Shown here one piece after another: positions 44,584 to 55,915 of a DNA stretch of 64,000 nt (positions are counted from its first letter, which is position 1; each line of letters starts with the position of its first letter). Both the position numbers and the translations under genes were made by a program. The notes below the pieces were generated by a model. That model was given only the letters and a program-made list of their open reading frames with translations, searched no databases and had not been told where the DNA came from. Source of the DNA: Phialocephala subalpina (lineage: Eukaryota; Ascomycota; Leotiomycetes; Helotiales; Mollisiaceae); NCBI GenBank assembly GCA_900073065.1, contig FJOG01000009.1, positions 499,647 through 563,646 on the forward strand, written 5' to 3'.

Positions 44584-45353
44584 GCTCTTTGCTGGTGTTG
44601 TTTGATTTGATTTGAAAGTGTTATCATCCAGCATCTCCTGGACATTCGGTGGAAACCCTTGAGAAGACAGGCGGGAAAATTGAAAATAGTTTTTAATTGA
44701 TTTTGGAGTAATGACTACCGCGCATAATCGCTAGAGAGGCTAGCTTTCTTGTATCATAGAGTGTACAAAAATTAAGCACGTGAGAAGCTATCATCAGAAA
44801 CTTCCCATTTGATTTTCGGTTCTGGGGACAGTGAACAAGCATGTATACGATTTTTCAATAAAGTAAAGCAATACGGTGTTAGAGCGAGGTGATTGTAACC
44901 TCGCGTATCTGGGAGCAGATACAAATTCTCAGCCCTTTCATTTAGCGAGGAGCTTGTGTACCAAGTTCCGAAATCATCGGCGCGCGTGCTAATTGACATT
45001 CGACTCTAGGCCAAATTAGAATCCGGATTGCTTCTCAAAGTACACCAAAACACTTGTTGTTCCTTGTCCGATCCACATTTTCTCGATAACATCTATTTCC
45101 CCTCATCTTGCTCGCAAGTTAGAATCCTGAAGCAACAGCCAAACTTCAAGTAAAATATCAGATTTTGCCCATCAAGCCACGATACCGCAAGACACAAATC
45201 TTAGCCTTCTTTCTGAGACCCACCCGAAGCTCGAGCACTCATATAGAGACATTTCAAAGTAGGGTTGGAGGACCCGGAACCTGCTCCTCCAATTGCGTCT
45301 TGGAGAAAAGACCTCAACCCTGACAATTCACCCGAGGCTAGGATTAGGGGAGC
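44584..45353. other. Intergenic
   Basis: 3' region of the peroxidase and upstream region of a decayed gene. Nothing recognised. Confidence 0.55.
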
Positions 45354-46369
45354 ATGGAGGCAGAAGGAATACAGGAGAATACGTTTGCTTATGTCGGACA
45401 CGGAGTTACCCAAGCCACAAGTCTTGGAATCCTCCGAGTAAGTCGCCTTCCACTCCTCTCAAAGTCTGCCCGTTTCTTGAAACAAAACTGACAGGACATG
45501 ATAAATAGACTTGTCGCCAACTTTACAACGAAGTCTTAGCTGAAATTTACCACTAAGAGAAGACAATTTTCTCGATAGGCGGTAGCACGGGCTTTGATAT
45601 CACCAATTCTAGAGGTGCCTATTGGCTTTCATACGATCTCGAGGACAAGTACCCTAGGATCTTCTGAGACCTGCCATACCACCAGTTCTTAGGAGTCATC
45701 ATCCGTGTCGAAGCAGCAAAGGACAACGACCCAGGCGAGTTGTTCAATGTCTGGGTCTCCGTACAACAACTCGTAAGACTACTTTCGCAATGCAAAAGTC
45801 TTCAGCAAGTCAGGATCATTTTCGATGAATCCTCGGCTAGCTGGTCTAAAGAAAACGGCCAGCCAAAATCAAGTCTTCGGCAAGCGCGAGAAAAGTGGAA
45901 TCTCGGAACAATTCAGGACTACAGAATGATTCTCTCGCCATTCTTCGCATTACGCAATTTCACGAAGGCAATTGTGATGCTACCTAATCGTTTTGCCAGA
46001 GACGAACAATATGTCAGAAAAGTCAGAAGGAGCATGAAATGTCAAGATAACGAGGTATACGTCAGTGCCGAGGTCATCAAGATACAGTACACTTGGAACA
46101 TATTTATGTCTATGTTGAGGCGTGTCTAGATGCACTTCCAGGACGAGCAGCTGACATGGCACAATTGACGCAATTCAGCAAGTGGTACATCGAGGACAGA
46201 TGGCCATATCTCGAGGAATGGGAAAAGATCATGGAATAACGTCCTGAGATCTTCAAAATCATCGACAATCGGCAGAGATATTTCCGAGCATTCAATCCTT
46301 CTTCGGTGGCAATGCAAGAAATACGTATTCTTTGCGAAGATGAGAGTGATCATTACTATTGTCGTTGAT
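45354..46369 (+). pseudogene. Decayed fungal F-box-like family gene
   Basis: The first exon (45354-45437, 28 codons, GTAAGT donor) splices in frame to 45509, giving ATSLGILR then TCRQLYNEVLAEIY, the LLxTCRQIYxE motif of a large fungal family. The frame then runs to 46125 with two stops, TAA at 45554-45556 and TGA at 45665-45667, in otherwise continuous protein (EKTIFSIGGSTGFDITNSRG, DLPYHQFLGVIIRVEA). Around 46095 it shifts frame into EHIYVYVEACLDALPGRAAD, crosses a TAA at 46237-46239 and ends near 46369. All three stops can be explained by C-to-T (CAA or CGA). Probably inactive. Confidence 0.65.
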
Positions 46370-47394
46370 CGCAAGGTTGGACATCTTCATGAAGATTTGA
46401 TGCAAATAGGTTTGGCATGCAAACCTGTGCCTTAGAAATCCCAGTAACAAGTATGAATGATAATAGAAAGAGAGCTTCGATCGTCGATGTCTAGACCCTT
46501 CCAAGAGTAGGGTACCTCCCGCATGTACCTTCCCGAGTTGGACATTGTGTCGGTCGGTGATGTTCAAGGCTGCCAGCGAACTGAGGTTGCTTATGTTGGA
46601 CTGGACCGCCTCGGCACCCATCTCTCAACAGTCTCAGTGATCTCAACCGCTTTCCTCTTTGGCTTGGTGTTGCCACTGAAACTCTCGTCTTCCTCATCGA
46701 TGGGTGGTACGAATTTGGCTAAGAGGCTAGTTTCGAGCTCCTTTCTCGGCAGTGATTTCTCGCGGCAGATGTGCAGTAGAACCGAGGGAAGGGTTGTCTT
46801 GTGTTCTCGAAAGGGAAGGAGTGTCCACTATCAAATTGTGCACTATGCTTCACACGAGATGTGAAGGGGAAATGAGACGAGGTGCAAACACCCACAACGG
46901 GTAAGATGGGGGTGATGAGACGAAACAAGAGGCTCGAGTGCAGATAGTTCACTAGACCACATCAAGTTTAGTCAGGGACACAACGGATGTGATGGAAACC
47001 TCCATCTGCAAAACATTGGGGGAAGCAGCCACTATCACGACACGAACCTCAGATCACAAGCCACAATCACATCAATCAAAAAGTGGACCAAGCCGCCATC
47101 AAATCTCAGAAAGTTCCATTCTACTCCTCACAACACCGGCCTATGCGGTGCTCAATCGGAAAAAGGCTCGCTATCCTATCATCACATAACTTTACAAGAG
47201 ACAAACAAATTGATCGGCGAGATCATGGTATATTGGGCTTTCCCCCGAAATGCAGTACGTGGCCTCCAGAAATGCAACATGCATCATAAAACGTAAAACT
47301 GGTCTTATGAAAGAAGGCGAGAATATGAACAAGAAGAGGGTCAGTATGTGACTGGTCGTGTAAAGGTACAGCGAGAAAGGACTCCGTAATGGTG
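46370..47394. other. Intergenic
   Basis: About 1 kb with no supported gene, repeat or RNA. Open frames on either strand are short and featureless. Confidence 0.55.
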
Positions 47395-50300
47395 TTATTG
47401 GCCATAGGCGGCCCAGGTGCGGTGCGCATCTACGAGGACTGAGATGTGTTAGTTGATGGTTTTAGTGAAGAGCAGAAGAGGAACATACTTTGCAAAACCC
47501 GCGCCTGACCAGCTCGATCCTCACATGCAACTTGTAATCCACCTCCTTCAACAAAGTCTAAGACCACGCTATTCGGTAACTCCTGCATCTCGACATCAGG
47601 AATGCATGGTGTTCTGAATTCGCTCAGGTGAAATCGACGAAGGGCTCCGCCAGTCGACTTATCTCTGCCACTTCCATGAGCAGTAAGTGCTGGTGATAAT
47701 AGGAGAAATCCTTGAGAATCGAGAAGCATTGATCGACGCTTCCAAAGTAAAGAGTCGGGAAACTGAATATTAACGTCGCCAATACTGACACTAGTAGGTG
47801 TCATAGAAGCATTTGAGGGGTAAGAGGATGTCAAGGACTGCGAATCGCCGCCATGGACAGGCTCGTTCTCTTCGCGGACGGTCGGTGACATAGCAGCCGC
47901 AATTTGCTTTCTACCAGCTGAGAGCGAGGAAGACATTCTCCTCATCATCCGACTTGCTCTGTTAGCTTTCTTATCTGGCTTATCTTCTCCATTTGATGAT
48001 AGGGAACTAGCTGTTGGCGGAGGTGAAAGGCCATTTCCTGGATCGCGGCTTGAAGTCGACCTCCGGCTGCTGATCGACATTGGCCGGTGGTGGGCAGGAG
48101 ACGCATGTACAGATGGTGGGCGGGATGGAGACCTGACCGAAGGTGATGAAATTGAAGGTTCGATGGTAATTGAGCGACGGCGCTCTGAGAAGGAGGTTCT
48201 TCGGTCGCTGATCAAGTCCTTGATGATTGTGATAGAGGATCTTCGTTCCTTGGTTGTTGATTTTGATGCATTCGACAGACGTCTCTCCTTGGACAGTCTT
48301 CGCTCTTGGATGGTTTCTCTTGGAGGCTCAACGATCGCTTTCTGATGATCAATCACCAGCGGAGACTGCTTCAGATCTAGAGGCGTATATTCAGAGGGAT
48401 CTTTGCCGACTTCTGACTTAGCGGGAAATGGTTGAGCTGGATCTCTGATGATTCGAGCAGTGACCGAAATAGATTCTGGCCTTGATCGAGGTGCCTGTGT
48501 CGCTGGTATCCCGTTTGACTTGAAAGCATCAAGTCGATTTTGGATTGACCCAGATCGTTCCCGAATCTTCAAAGTCTCTGGAGAAGAGTCGCGAGATGCA
48601 GAAGGCGACGGAGAGTTTCGTGTTAGCGAGTTGGCTCTCTCGGCAATAGATGGCGACTTTGAAGGAGCACGAACGCTTGCCTTGCGAACTGAGAAGAATG
48701 AAGTTGATGCTGGTGGAGTCGCTGTTGATCCAGGAGCGGGACTGGCACCTGGGGAGCTTGATAGCTTCTCTAACGCTTTAATTCTTTGAGATATGCCAGA
48801 GCCAAGGTTGACTTTCTTGGCTATGGGTTTAGCTGGTTCCTGGTTGATGCGACTCAGGTAAGAAGCGGCCGCAGATACAGATCTAGATGATGCTCTTTGC
48901 GGACTTGATTTGTTTGCATCAGCAGGTTCGAGCATAGAAGATTGTGAACTTTCTTTTCGCATCGGTGCAGAGAAGACTCGAGAGAATCTGTTCTGCTTCT
49001 TTGGGCTTGGAAACACAGGACTGATGGGGGATTTTGAGACAGAGATCGGCTTGGCCTCTTGAACGACGGCCGATGAGAGCTCATCCATGAGGTCCTCATC
49101 GTCAGAGAAATGAGCATCGGAATTCGCACGGCTTCTGTCCGTGAAGTCGAGATCAGTGCGGATAGGCTCCACCAGGCCTTTACGCTTCTGTCGCTTGATT
49201 CCTAGGCTATCTTCCGCAAGTGATCTTTCAGAGAAGGTGCTGCCCACAGGCGATTTTTCTGGCGGGATCATGGCTGACTGGTTGGTGGAAGAGGGCATTG
49301 GTTCTCTCGGTGCCTCAGGAGCGACATCAGCTTCTCGAAGATCTTGAACGCTAAACTTGGATCTTGGTATCTTCATCTGCCTGATAGGAGATACTGGCTG
49401 CACGACGGGATTTGGTTCCGGTTGTGATGCTTCATCTGAAGGATGAGTCAGCTCCAGTGCTGTGGGTTTCACAACCTCTTCAATCGGATAAGGCGTATCT
49501 GATGTAGCCGGGGCATCTTCAGCCGGCTCTTCGACCGGGGCAATCAATGATGTTTCCTCTGGCAGTTCTGATGGCTCAGACTTCTCGACCAACGTGGGCA
49601 TCTCGCCTACGGGTGCCTCGACGTTGTCAGCTTCCAATTGGGGTTCCAAGGGATTAGTTATTAAAGGTAAAGGTTCTGGAAGCTGTTCTGTCTTGGGTGG
49701 TGGGGTATTAAAGTCTGTGCTTTCCTTGATCGTCGGTCTGATCTCCTCGGGTTCTTCGCGGACCTCTGTTTCAAGATGCTTTTCATCACTACTGGGTTCG
49801 TTCTTAGCATCATCCTTAAGACGAATTGGTTCCTGTACAGTCTCGTCGGTTGATTCTGAAATAGAAGAAGCTCTAGTTGACTCGGCACGCTCTGACGGAC
49901 CGACAGGAGAGACTGGATAAGAATCAGATCTCGTAGCATCGGATTCGTCGGTCTTGAGCGTTGAGCTAGCATCGAAAGCGATTCCGGAATCGTCTGCCTT
50001 GGTCATGTCGTCAAGCATAGCCAGAGTGTCGTGAACCTCCTTTGGTGCTCCGCTCCCACTCGATAATCTGTTTTCTTCGATTGTAGGGCTTGACAAATGT
50101 TCGCTCGGAGGTGGTGAGATCGATTCTTGTGGTGGTGCAGCTTTGGCACTCAACTGTTTCTTGCGAAGCTCCATGGCCTTCATAAGTCGTGCTCTCTCTG
50201 GAGTTATACCTAGAGTTTTCGGAGCCATAGAGAAAGTTGGAGAGGGTAGAGGTTTTATAATTCCCGCAGAATGCGCTGTTGACCGTCCGCCACTGGTATG

Positions 50301-51421
50301 AGGCCGTGCTGGGACATCTTGGGTGGGATTCAGCATGGAGATGGGTATAGGTGGCGGGGATAGCGTCATGCTTGGGGTGTCTGATGTGTAATGTGACTTC
50401 GGCCTGTCCTTGTCCTTCTTGGAACCCTTCGAAAATAATTTCAAACCAGCAGGGAGTGTAGAGACTGGACGATATAAGGATGCGGCGCCAGAGGTATGCG
50501 GTCTGCCTCCAACATCAAGTGATGGTCTCGGGCCCAATTTGACCTTCGGACGACCACTAGAGCTGTACGAAGAGTAGCTGTACAGGTCGGGTCGCGTCGA
50601 TTGGGAAGATTTCCGTGGTTCCGGGGAATGCGATCGGACCTCTGGTACTTGAGGTTCTCGTGGAGGTATGATGAAAGGGTCGGATTCTGAAGTTTTGGAT
50701 TGGTAGCTCGTAGACGGTACGAGAGTAGGAGGCAATTCAGGTTGTGACGAAGCAGCTGCCAAAGATGGTTGTGTGCCAGATACAGAGGGTGTCTTTGCGG
50801 TAGGAGGCCGCTCTTCAGGTACAGTTGACTGTCTCTTCGTCCTGATCTCCTCCTCGGCGTCCTCAGCAATTTCCATGAGACGTCTTCGCCGTAGAGAGCT
50901 TGTCGATGAGGAAGTGGAGCCAGACGCGGTGTGAAGAGAGCACGCAGCAGAAAGTGTTGTGTCGCGGAGTTCTTTAGAGGTGGTTATGGGGAAAATTGTG
51001 TCGTGCGGAGAGAATCGTTCTGTGACCGCGTTGAAGTGGACCGTTACCCGAGCTGGCGATATTTAATCAAATTGTTCACTCCAGTTGTTTCCAGATCTTA
51101 CCTTGCACAAGCCTTGAACATTCCTCGGGTACATATTTGATCAACACATTTCTCCTCCTATATCTCAGAAACCCAAACAACGGCGATGGTTCTTCGTATT
51201 GAGCAATAGCATTTCGAATCTCGACGATACCCCCATTACCTCGACCTAGCAACTCGATCTCATCGCGGGAAATATATTTGAGGAGGAACCTAGGGTGATA
51301 GTGTAAGTAGTTGTACCGAACTGCGCGCATCCTCATTTGGGGCTCACCATCCTCCCGGTTCTGCCACCGCAGTATCATGGGCCTCTTTGATCTTGAGATC
51401 ATCCAATCCATTCAGCGACAT
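47395..51421 (-). CDS. ADF-H domain protein with long disordered region and C-terminal PH-like domain
   Basis: Exons 51421-51348, 51289-51102, 51052-47489 and 47438-47395 give 1,289 residues; all phases match. The N-terminal 130 residues form an actin-depolymerising-factor homology domain: MSLNGLDDLKIKEAHDTA, FLLKYISRDEIELLGRGNGG, YEEPSPLFGFLRYRRRNVLI, and VTVHFNAVTERFSPHDTIF. A basic LRRRRLMEIAEDAEEE helix follows. About 950 residues are Ser/Pro/Glu-rich and disordered, with many SP sites. The C-terminus (NIQFPDSLLWKRRSMLLDSQ to VACEDRAGQARVLQ) is compact, resembles a PH-type beta sandwich plus helix, and ends with the 14-residue last exon. Taken alone, the long exon would be mis-called a Ser-rich surface protein. 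A role in cortical actin is inferred from the ADF-H domain. Confidence 0.9.
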
Positions 51422-52314
51422 GGCCTTGCGATTGTGGGTGAGGAAGTGCTATTATTTCGTGGTTCGACTTCGCAGAATAGGCTCAGGGGTAACCGGAACA
51501 TTGATCGAAATGACATTGATACGGCGAGTGCAGCTCATCTGCCGCGGGCAGATTTTGGAAGCTGAGTATCCAGATCGATAGCCAGCTTTGCAATCGAAGG
51601 AAGCAAGACAGGCGAAGGGACGATATGGGCAATCACCAAGCCGTCCACGAATTCCTTTTCTTCCCCTGTTCCCCTGGATTATTTCCTCCAACGTACGTGC
51701 TCTAGCGTGAACTAACTCGGAATGAGAGACAGTAATTTAGCGAGCGCCTCTCTTGACGCCGACGACAACGATCCGGCACAGCGCGAAAGTTTAAGAATAT
51801 CGATATTGGATGTGATGAAGAAAGAAGAGTGTGTTGGCGGTTTGATCTTGTTCTGCATGAAGTCTTGTTTCACTGATTCATGCGGCCTGTTTCCACTTAC
51901 AACACCAGACACCCTTCCGCTTTGACCCTCTGTTCCCCCATTCCTTTCGTACGCACAGATCTTTGCAAAATGTCAGTCGGACGGCCAGAGGCCAATGAGA
52001 GAAGGTATTGCGGCATTCTGGATCTCGATACTATCGCAAACCCTGCCGCCGGTCCAATTCAGTCATGTGAAGAAATGCCGTTGAATGTTTTGTGGGCTGA
52101 AAGTTTGTAAACTTCAGTCCCGATGAAGCCATAAATCCGGGGTTGATGGGATGGAGTAAGCATAACGGGAACGATAAGTCACTTCACAATCAAGGGTCCA
52201 ATCTTTCAGAAGGGCTGCAGACTCAAACGGCTCTCTTGGCTCTTCAATTAATTCTACAAGTAATCTCTCGCAGAGGACTTCTTAAGCTAGCCTGACCATG
52301 TCTGTGCCATGCCC

Positions 52315-52342
52315 TGGGACTTTTGGCAGCGAAAAAGTCCCA
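52315..52342. repeat. Dispersed inverted-repeat motif, copy C (perfect hairpin)
   Basis: Arms TGGGACTTTT (52315-52324) and AAAAGTCCCA (52333-52342) are perfect complements around the loop GGCAGCGA. This is the reference copy of the four in the window. Confidence 0.8.
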
Positions 52343-52414
52343 AATTCTTGGGATCGTCAGCACCAAAAGATCGGAGGTCTTCTCCAACGTGCGGGAGTTA
52401 TTTTTTGTTTCTGA

Positions 52415-52438
52415 GGACAAGGACAAGGACAAGGACCA
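52415..52438. repeat. Microsatellite (GACAAG)n
   Basis: About four tandem GACAAG units are readable in non-coding DNA. Confidence 0.75.
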
Positions 52439-52614
52439 GAACTCTATTACAGACAAGCTACACGAGACGAATGTAGTCGTCATCCAACCGCAGTCCCTGG
52501 CTGGCCTCAAGTAAATCAACCTACTCGTTGGTCTGATATCGAATCCAAGAACCTGCATTTGAAGTTGACTGTGGACCACCAGGGCGACGATACTTCTCGC
52601 CATCTACTGCCACC

Positions 52615-54297
52615 CTACCTTGATTGTCTTGCGTACTCATGTGCAGCTACCCTACAGTTCGTCCATTGCGCCTCAGAATCCACGTTTCCGTCATGTGGAT
52701 GAGACGAAACTTTCACACCTTCGAAGCGGCACTCCGGAGTGTAGTCGCACTTGAATGACCCTGATAGTTTGTTCCCTTTTCGCTGAAGCGATGGAACGGA
52801 AAAATTGATTTGAGTCCAGTTGTATTTCTCCCTCACCAGTCTCAGAACCCCGCCATCGATATCTGCAAGTTTGCCGCCTTGCTATAGGCTTGTACACCAA
52901 GGAAGAAGTCTTTCTCTGAGTAGTCGTGTGGGAGGTGATTCTCTGCATATGAGGGCAGCAAGCCCATATCCAGATCTTCGTCTTCCATATCTTCCCGTTT
53001 GCGGGTTTTGGAATCCACTTCACCTTTTTCCGATTTTGGCACTGGGATAGGTCCCTCAAACCTCATGGTACCTTCAATGACTCCGAAGTTGAACATGCAA
53101 TATACCTGCTGCTTCCCGCCGCTGGTTTGGAGATACAAATCCAACGTAAGTGGTGAATCCGAACCCCACTGCTCATTGCGTCACGTTGGTTTTTACATGA
53201 TCCACGGATGTCGCAGCAGTTATCAGCTTTTCCAGAGGAGTCTTTGGGATTTGCTTCTGTGTAGCTCGACGAAGGGACCGATGTCCTTGCTACTCGAGAC
53301 ATATCAATCTGACATCCTTCAAAGGACGATATAACAGGCGTTTTCGTCCTAGGCTTGGCTGTCACATGAGAAGCGGACGGCCCATTGTCCTGAACCTGAA
53401 AATACTTTGCAGGAAGAGCATCGGTTTTCATTGCCGTTTGTTTTGTCCTCAGCGTTGGACCGAATGATGATGACAGGCGGCTTCATCCCCTGGTTTGCCG
53501 ACATTTGGGGTGACTTCGATGTCTGCTTCAGGGCAGGCGACTTGACTTCTTTGGTGGCACCGTAGTGATACTTTTGGTCCTTTGGGTACTTTTCCCTTCG
53601 GTGTCTGTGTCTTTTGTGCGGAACTGGCAAAGGTCTGTAGGATCTGGATGCCTCCCTGTCTACCTATCGCCTTCGTCCAGGACCGCTTTACTGTTTCTTC
53701 CGAATACTAGCCAATGGCCTTGAGAAGGCTCCTTGCTGCTTGCCCATGGCGCGGCAATGGACACCGCCGTCAGTCTACCATCTCCAGCGGCATTGGAGAA
53801 TTTCGGTAGGTCGTCCAGGCCCAGCTTGAGCACAACAATATCCAAGCTGAGCGGTCTCCCTGTAGCTCCCTTTGGAAAAGCATCAGCGAGATACCTCTTG
53901 GGATCTTCCTTCACTTTTTACTCGTCAGAATTGTGTGATGTCCGAGAATCGTTCCCAGCGGCCTTGTCGACTTTCATGAATTCCTTGCTCAATTCTGTCT
54001 CATCAACCTTAAGTTCCGGCAAAAGCTTCTTCTTCGCCTCCCCCAGACGTAGCTACAGATCATTTATAGACTCGGACTGATTCCATCCGTGAAAGCGTAT
54101 TGTCCTTTCCAGTAGGCTTGTGGCTTCTTCTCAAGTTCCCTTGGTTCTGCTTTTGCAGAATTCGGTGGAATCAATTTCTCGGCGTGGGGATAGTAATCGT
54201 ATCCATCCTTGTAGAGACCTTCGCCGCAGCAGGTGTATTTGATCGCTTTGTGGGTATACTCGAAAGGAGGAATGACAATGGGATAAAGATATGCCAT
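52615..54297 (-). pseudogene. Multiply disrupted fungal gene, family not recognised
   Basis: Protein-like sequence begins at the ATG 54297 (YLYPIVIPPFEYTHKAIKYT) and runs to a stop at 54064. It resumes in another frame (EAKKKLLPELKVDETELSK), is broken by TAA at 53918-53920 and TAG at 53660-53662 with coherent protein between (LSLDIVVLKLGLDDLPKFSN), then changes frame several more times. The last stretches are LYLQTSGGKQQVYCMFNFGV and EKYNWTQINFSVPSLQRKGN, ending with TAG at 52615. At least three frameshifts and two stops cannot be removed by plausible GT-AG introns. No known domain was identified. Confidence 0.6.
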
Positions 54298-54657
54298 GGT
54301 ACAAAAGAGAATAGGAGACTCAACTACTTTCAAAGCGTCAGCCTTGCTTCACACATTGGCAATTGACTTACATTGACCGATGAATCCACACACCAGACCT
54401 CATCACAAGGCCCCAAAATTACGCTTGCTGCATCCAAATGTAATAATTGACAATTTACGCGTTAAAGTTCATGAGGAGGACGAAACATTGCGTCAACCGA
54501 AGACCGCGATCCCACGTGATACCCCTGCTAGCGTCTTTTCTCAAAAAAGTTGATTGAAGCTTCGATCCAGGAGAAGGACATTGCAACCATCAACTCAACG
54601 TCCTACCACCACCCGCATCCATACCCTTTTCACAGGCGCAGATTCATCTCCGTCACC
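54298..54657. other. Promoter region of TOM22
   Basis: 360 bases upstream of TOM22 and the decayed gene. Nothing distinctive seen. Confidence 0.55.
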
Positions 54658-55231
54658 ATGGTTGAATTAGTAGAAGTCGAGGATGAGTCCTTCGAGAACA
54701 AGCAAGCCGGACCGTCAGACAATGAGGACGATTACTATACCGATACCGGTTCGACACCTCTTACAAGCTTCATGAGATTCATTCCTAACGTACTTCGCAG
54801 ACTCTGAAATCTCTACCGATGATGAAGATAACATTCCAGAAGAAGAAACACTTGCAGACCGGTTGCTCGCCTTGAAAGACATGATTCCGCCAACAACTCG
54901 ATCCTACATCGCGGGCAAGGTTGAGACTACTACAAGCTGGTTCAAGTCAGGTTTACTATTCAGCGGGAAGACTCTGTGGGTTGTAAGCACGAGTGCACTG
55001 TTGCTAGGTGTGCCGTGGGCATTGGCATTCGCGGAGGAGCAACAGATGGTCGAGATGGAAAAGGAGATGAGAATGCGAGAGATGGGCGGAGAGGTTCGTA
55101 CAATTCCATCAAGCCTCTTGCCCAGCCCGTCATAAGCCTTGCTAATTTTCTTCCAGCTTCTGTCTTCTGGTGGTACTGCTGGCGCTCTTAATGCACAACT
55201 CGGCGCCCAACAAGGAAAGCCAGCTTTGTAA
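54658..55231 (+). CDS. TOM22: Mitochondrial import receptor subunit Tom22
   Basis: Central receptor and organiser of the TOM complex in the mitochondrial outer membrane. Exons 54658-54748, 54801-55093 and 55157-55231 give 152 residues. The cytosolic N-terminus is very acidic (DNEDDYYTDTDSE, DDEDNIPEEE), as needed to bind presequences. The conserved ETLADRLLALKDMIPPTTR block precedes a single membrane span at about 88-107 (LWVVSTSALLLGVPWALAF) with the conserved Pro. A short intermembrane-space tail ends GAQQGKPAL. Length fits fungal Tom22. Both introns start GTTCG rather than the usual GTAAG/GTATG, so splice sites deserve checking. The reading frames nevertheless match on both joins. Confidence 0.92.
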
Positions 55232-55915
55232 GAATGGATCAGGTTTGTATCAGGGCTTTATGGATGGGTATATTCGGGACGAAACGCATGAAATGATTGC
55301 ATTGTATATCAACAAATGTAGGAAAGGTGCATAATCGGCAGGCTGGGATCTCATGCCTCTGTAATTCTAGGTATCTCAACTCAAGAACGACTTCGTTCTA
55401 CAACCATGATTCCATGTGTACTCGAAAATGTGACATACCGAATCTCTCTCGAATTATGATAGCACTCCGTGAACACGTACATAAATTTAGTAGCATGAAT
55501 TTATTCCCTGTTTCAGCACGCCTGTTTCGTGCAATTTTACGCAAGGCTGCTCCTTCTCATCTGCACCTTAGAAAAAGATCGCCACCGACAACGACAACCA
55601 TCAAAAAATTATGATTCTGCGACTGAAGTAATTCGACACTTTCAAGATGCCTATCGCATTTGGAAGACGAGTCTCACTTCTCCCTCGAGACCGTCAACGG
55701 CAGAGTACCTAGTTCGTGAATGCATCTCTTTGTAACCCCTGTTTTGAAGCATGACGTACCGATACAGCACTTCAGAGCCCGTCTTCCTTTTCAGATGTTA
55801 GAAACTGACTGGAAGGAACAGTCCTTTAGCTAATAGTTCGAGGAAAAAGGATCGAAGGTGCAGTACTATTCTCTCCCCTCCCTTTATGTCTCATCCGAAG
55901 CTCACGAATTCACAG
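55232..55915. other. Spacer that should contain the 5' exon(s) of the bestrophin-like gene
   Basis: No complete first exon could be fixed. A candidate small exon ends near 55857 (reading NSSRKKDRR into the next exon), but its start is unclear. Confidence 0.4.

Larger units (their letters stand above)
51422..52614. other. Intergenic with repeat copy C and a hexanucleotide run
   Basis: Contains the best-preserved hairpin of the dispersed motif (52315-52342) and a GACAAG microsatellite at about 52415-52438. No gene recognised. Confidence 0.55.
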
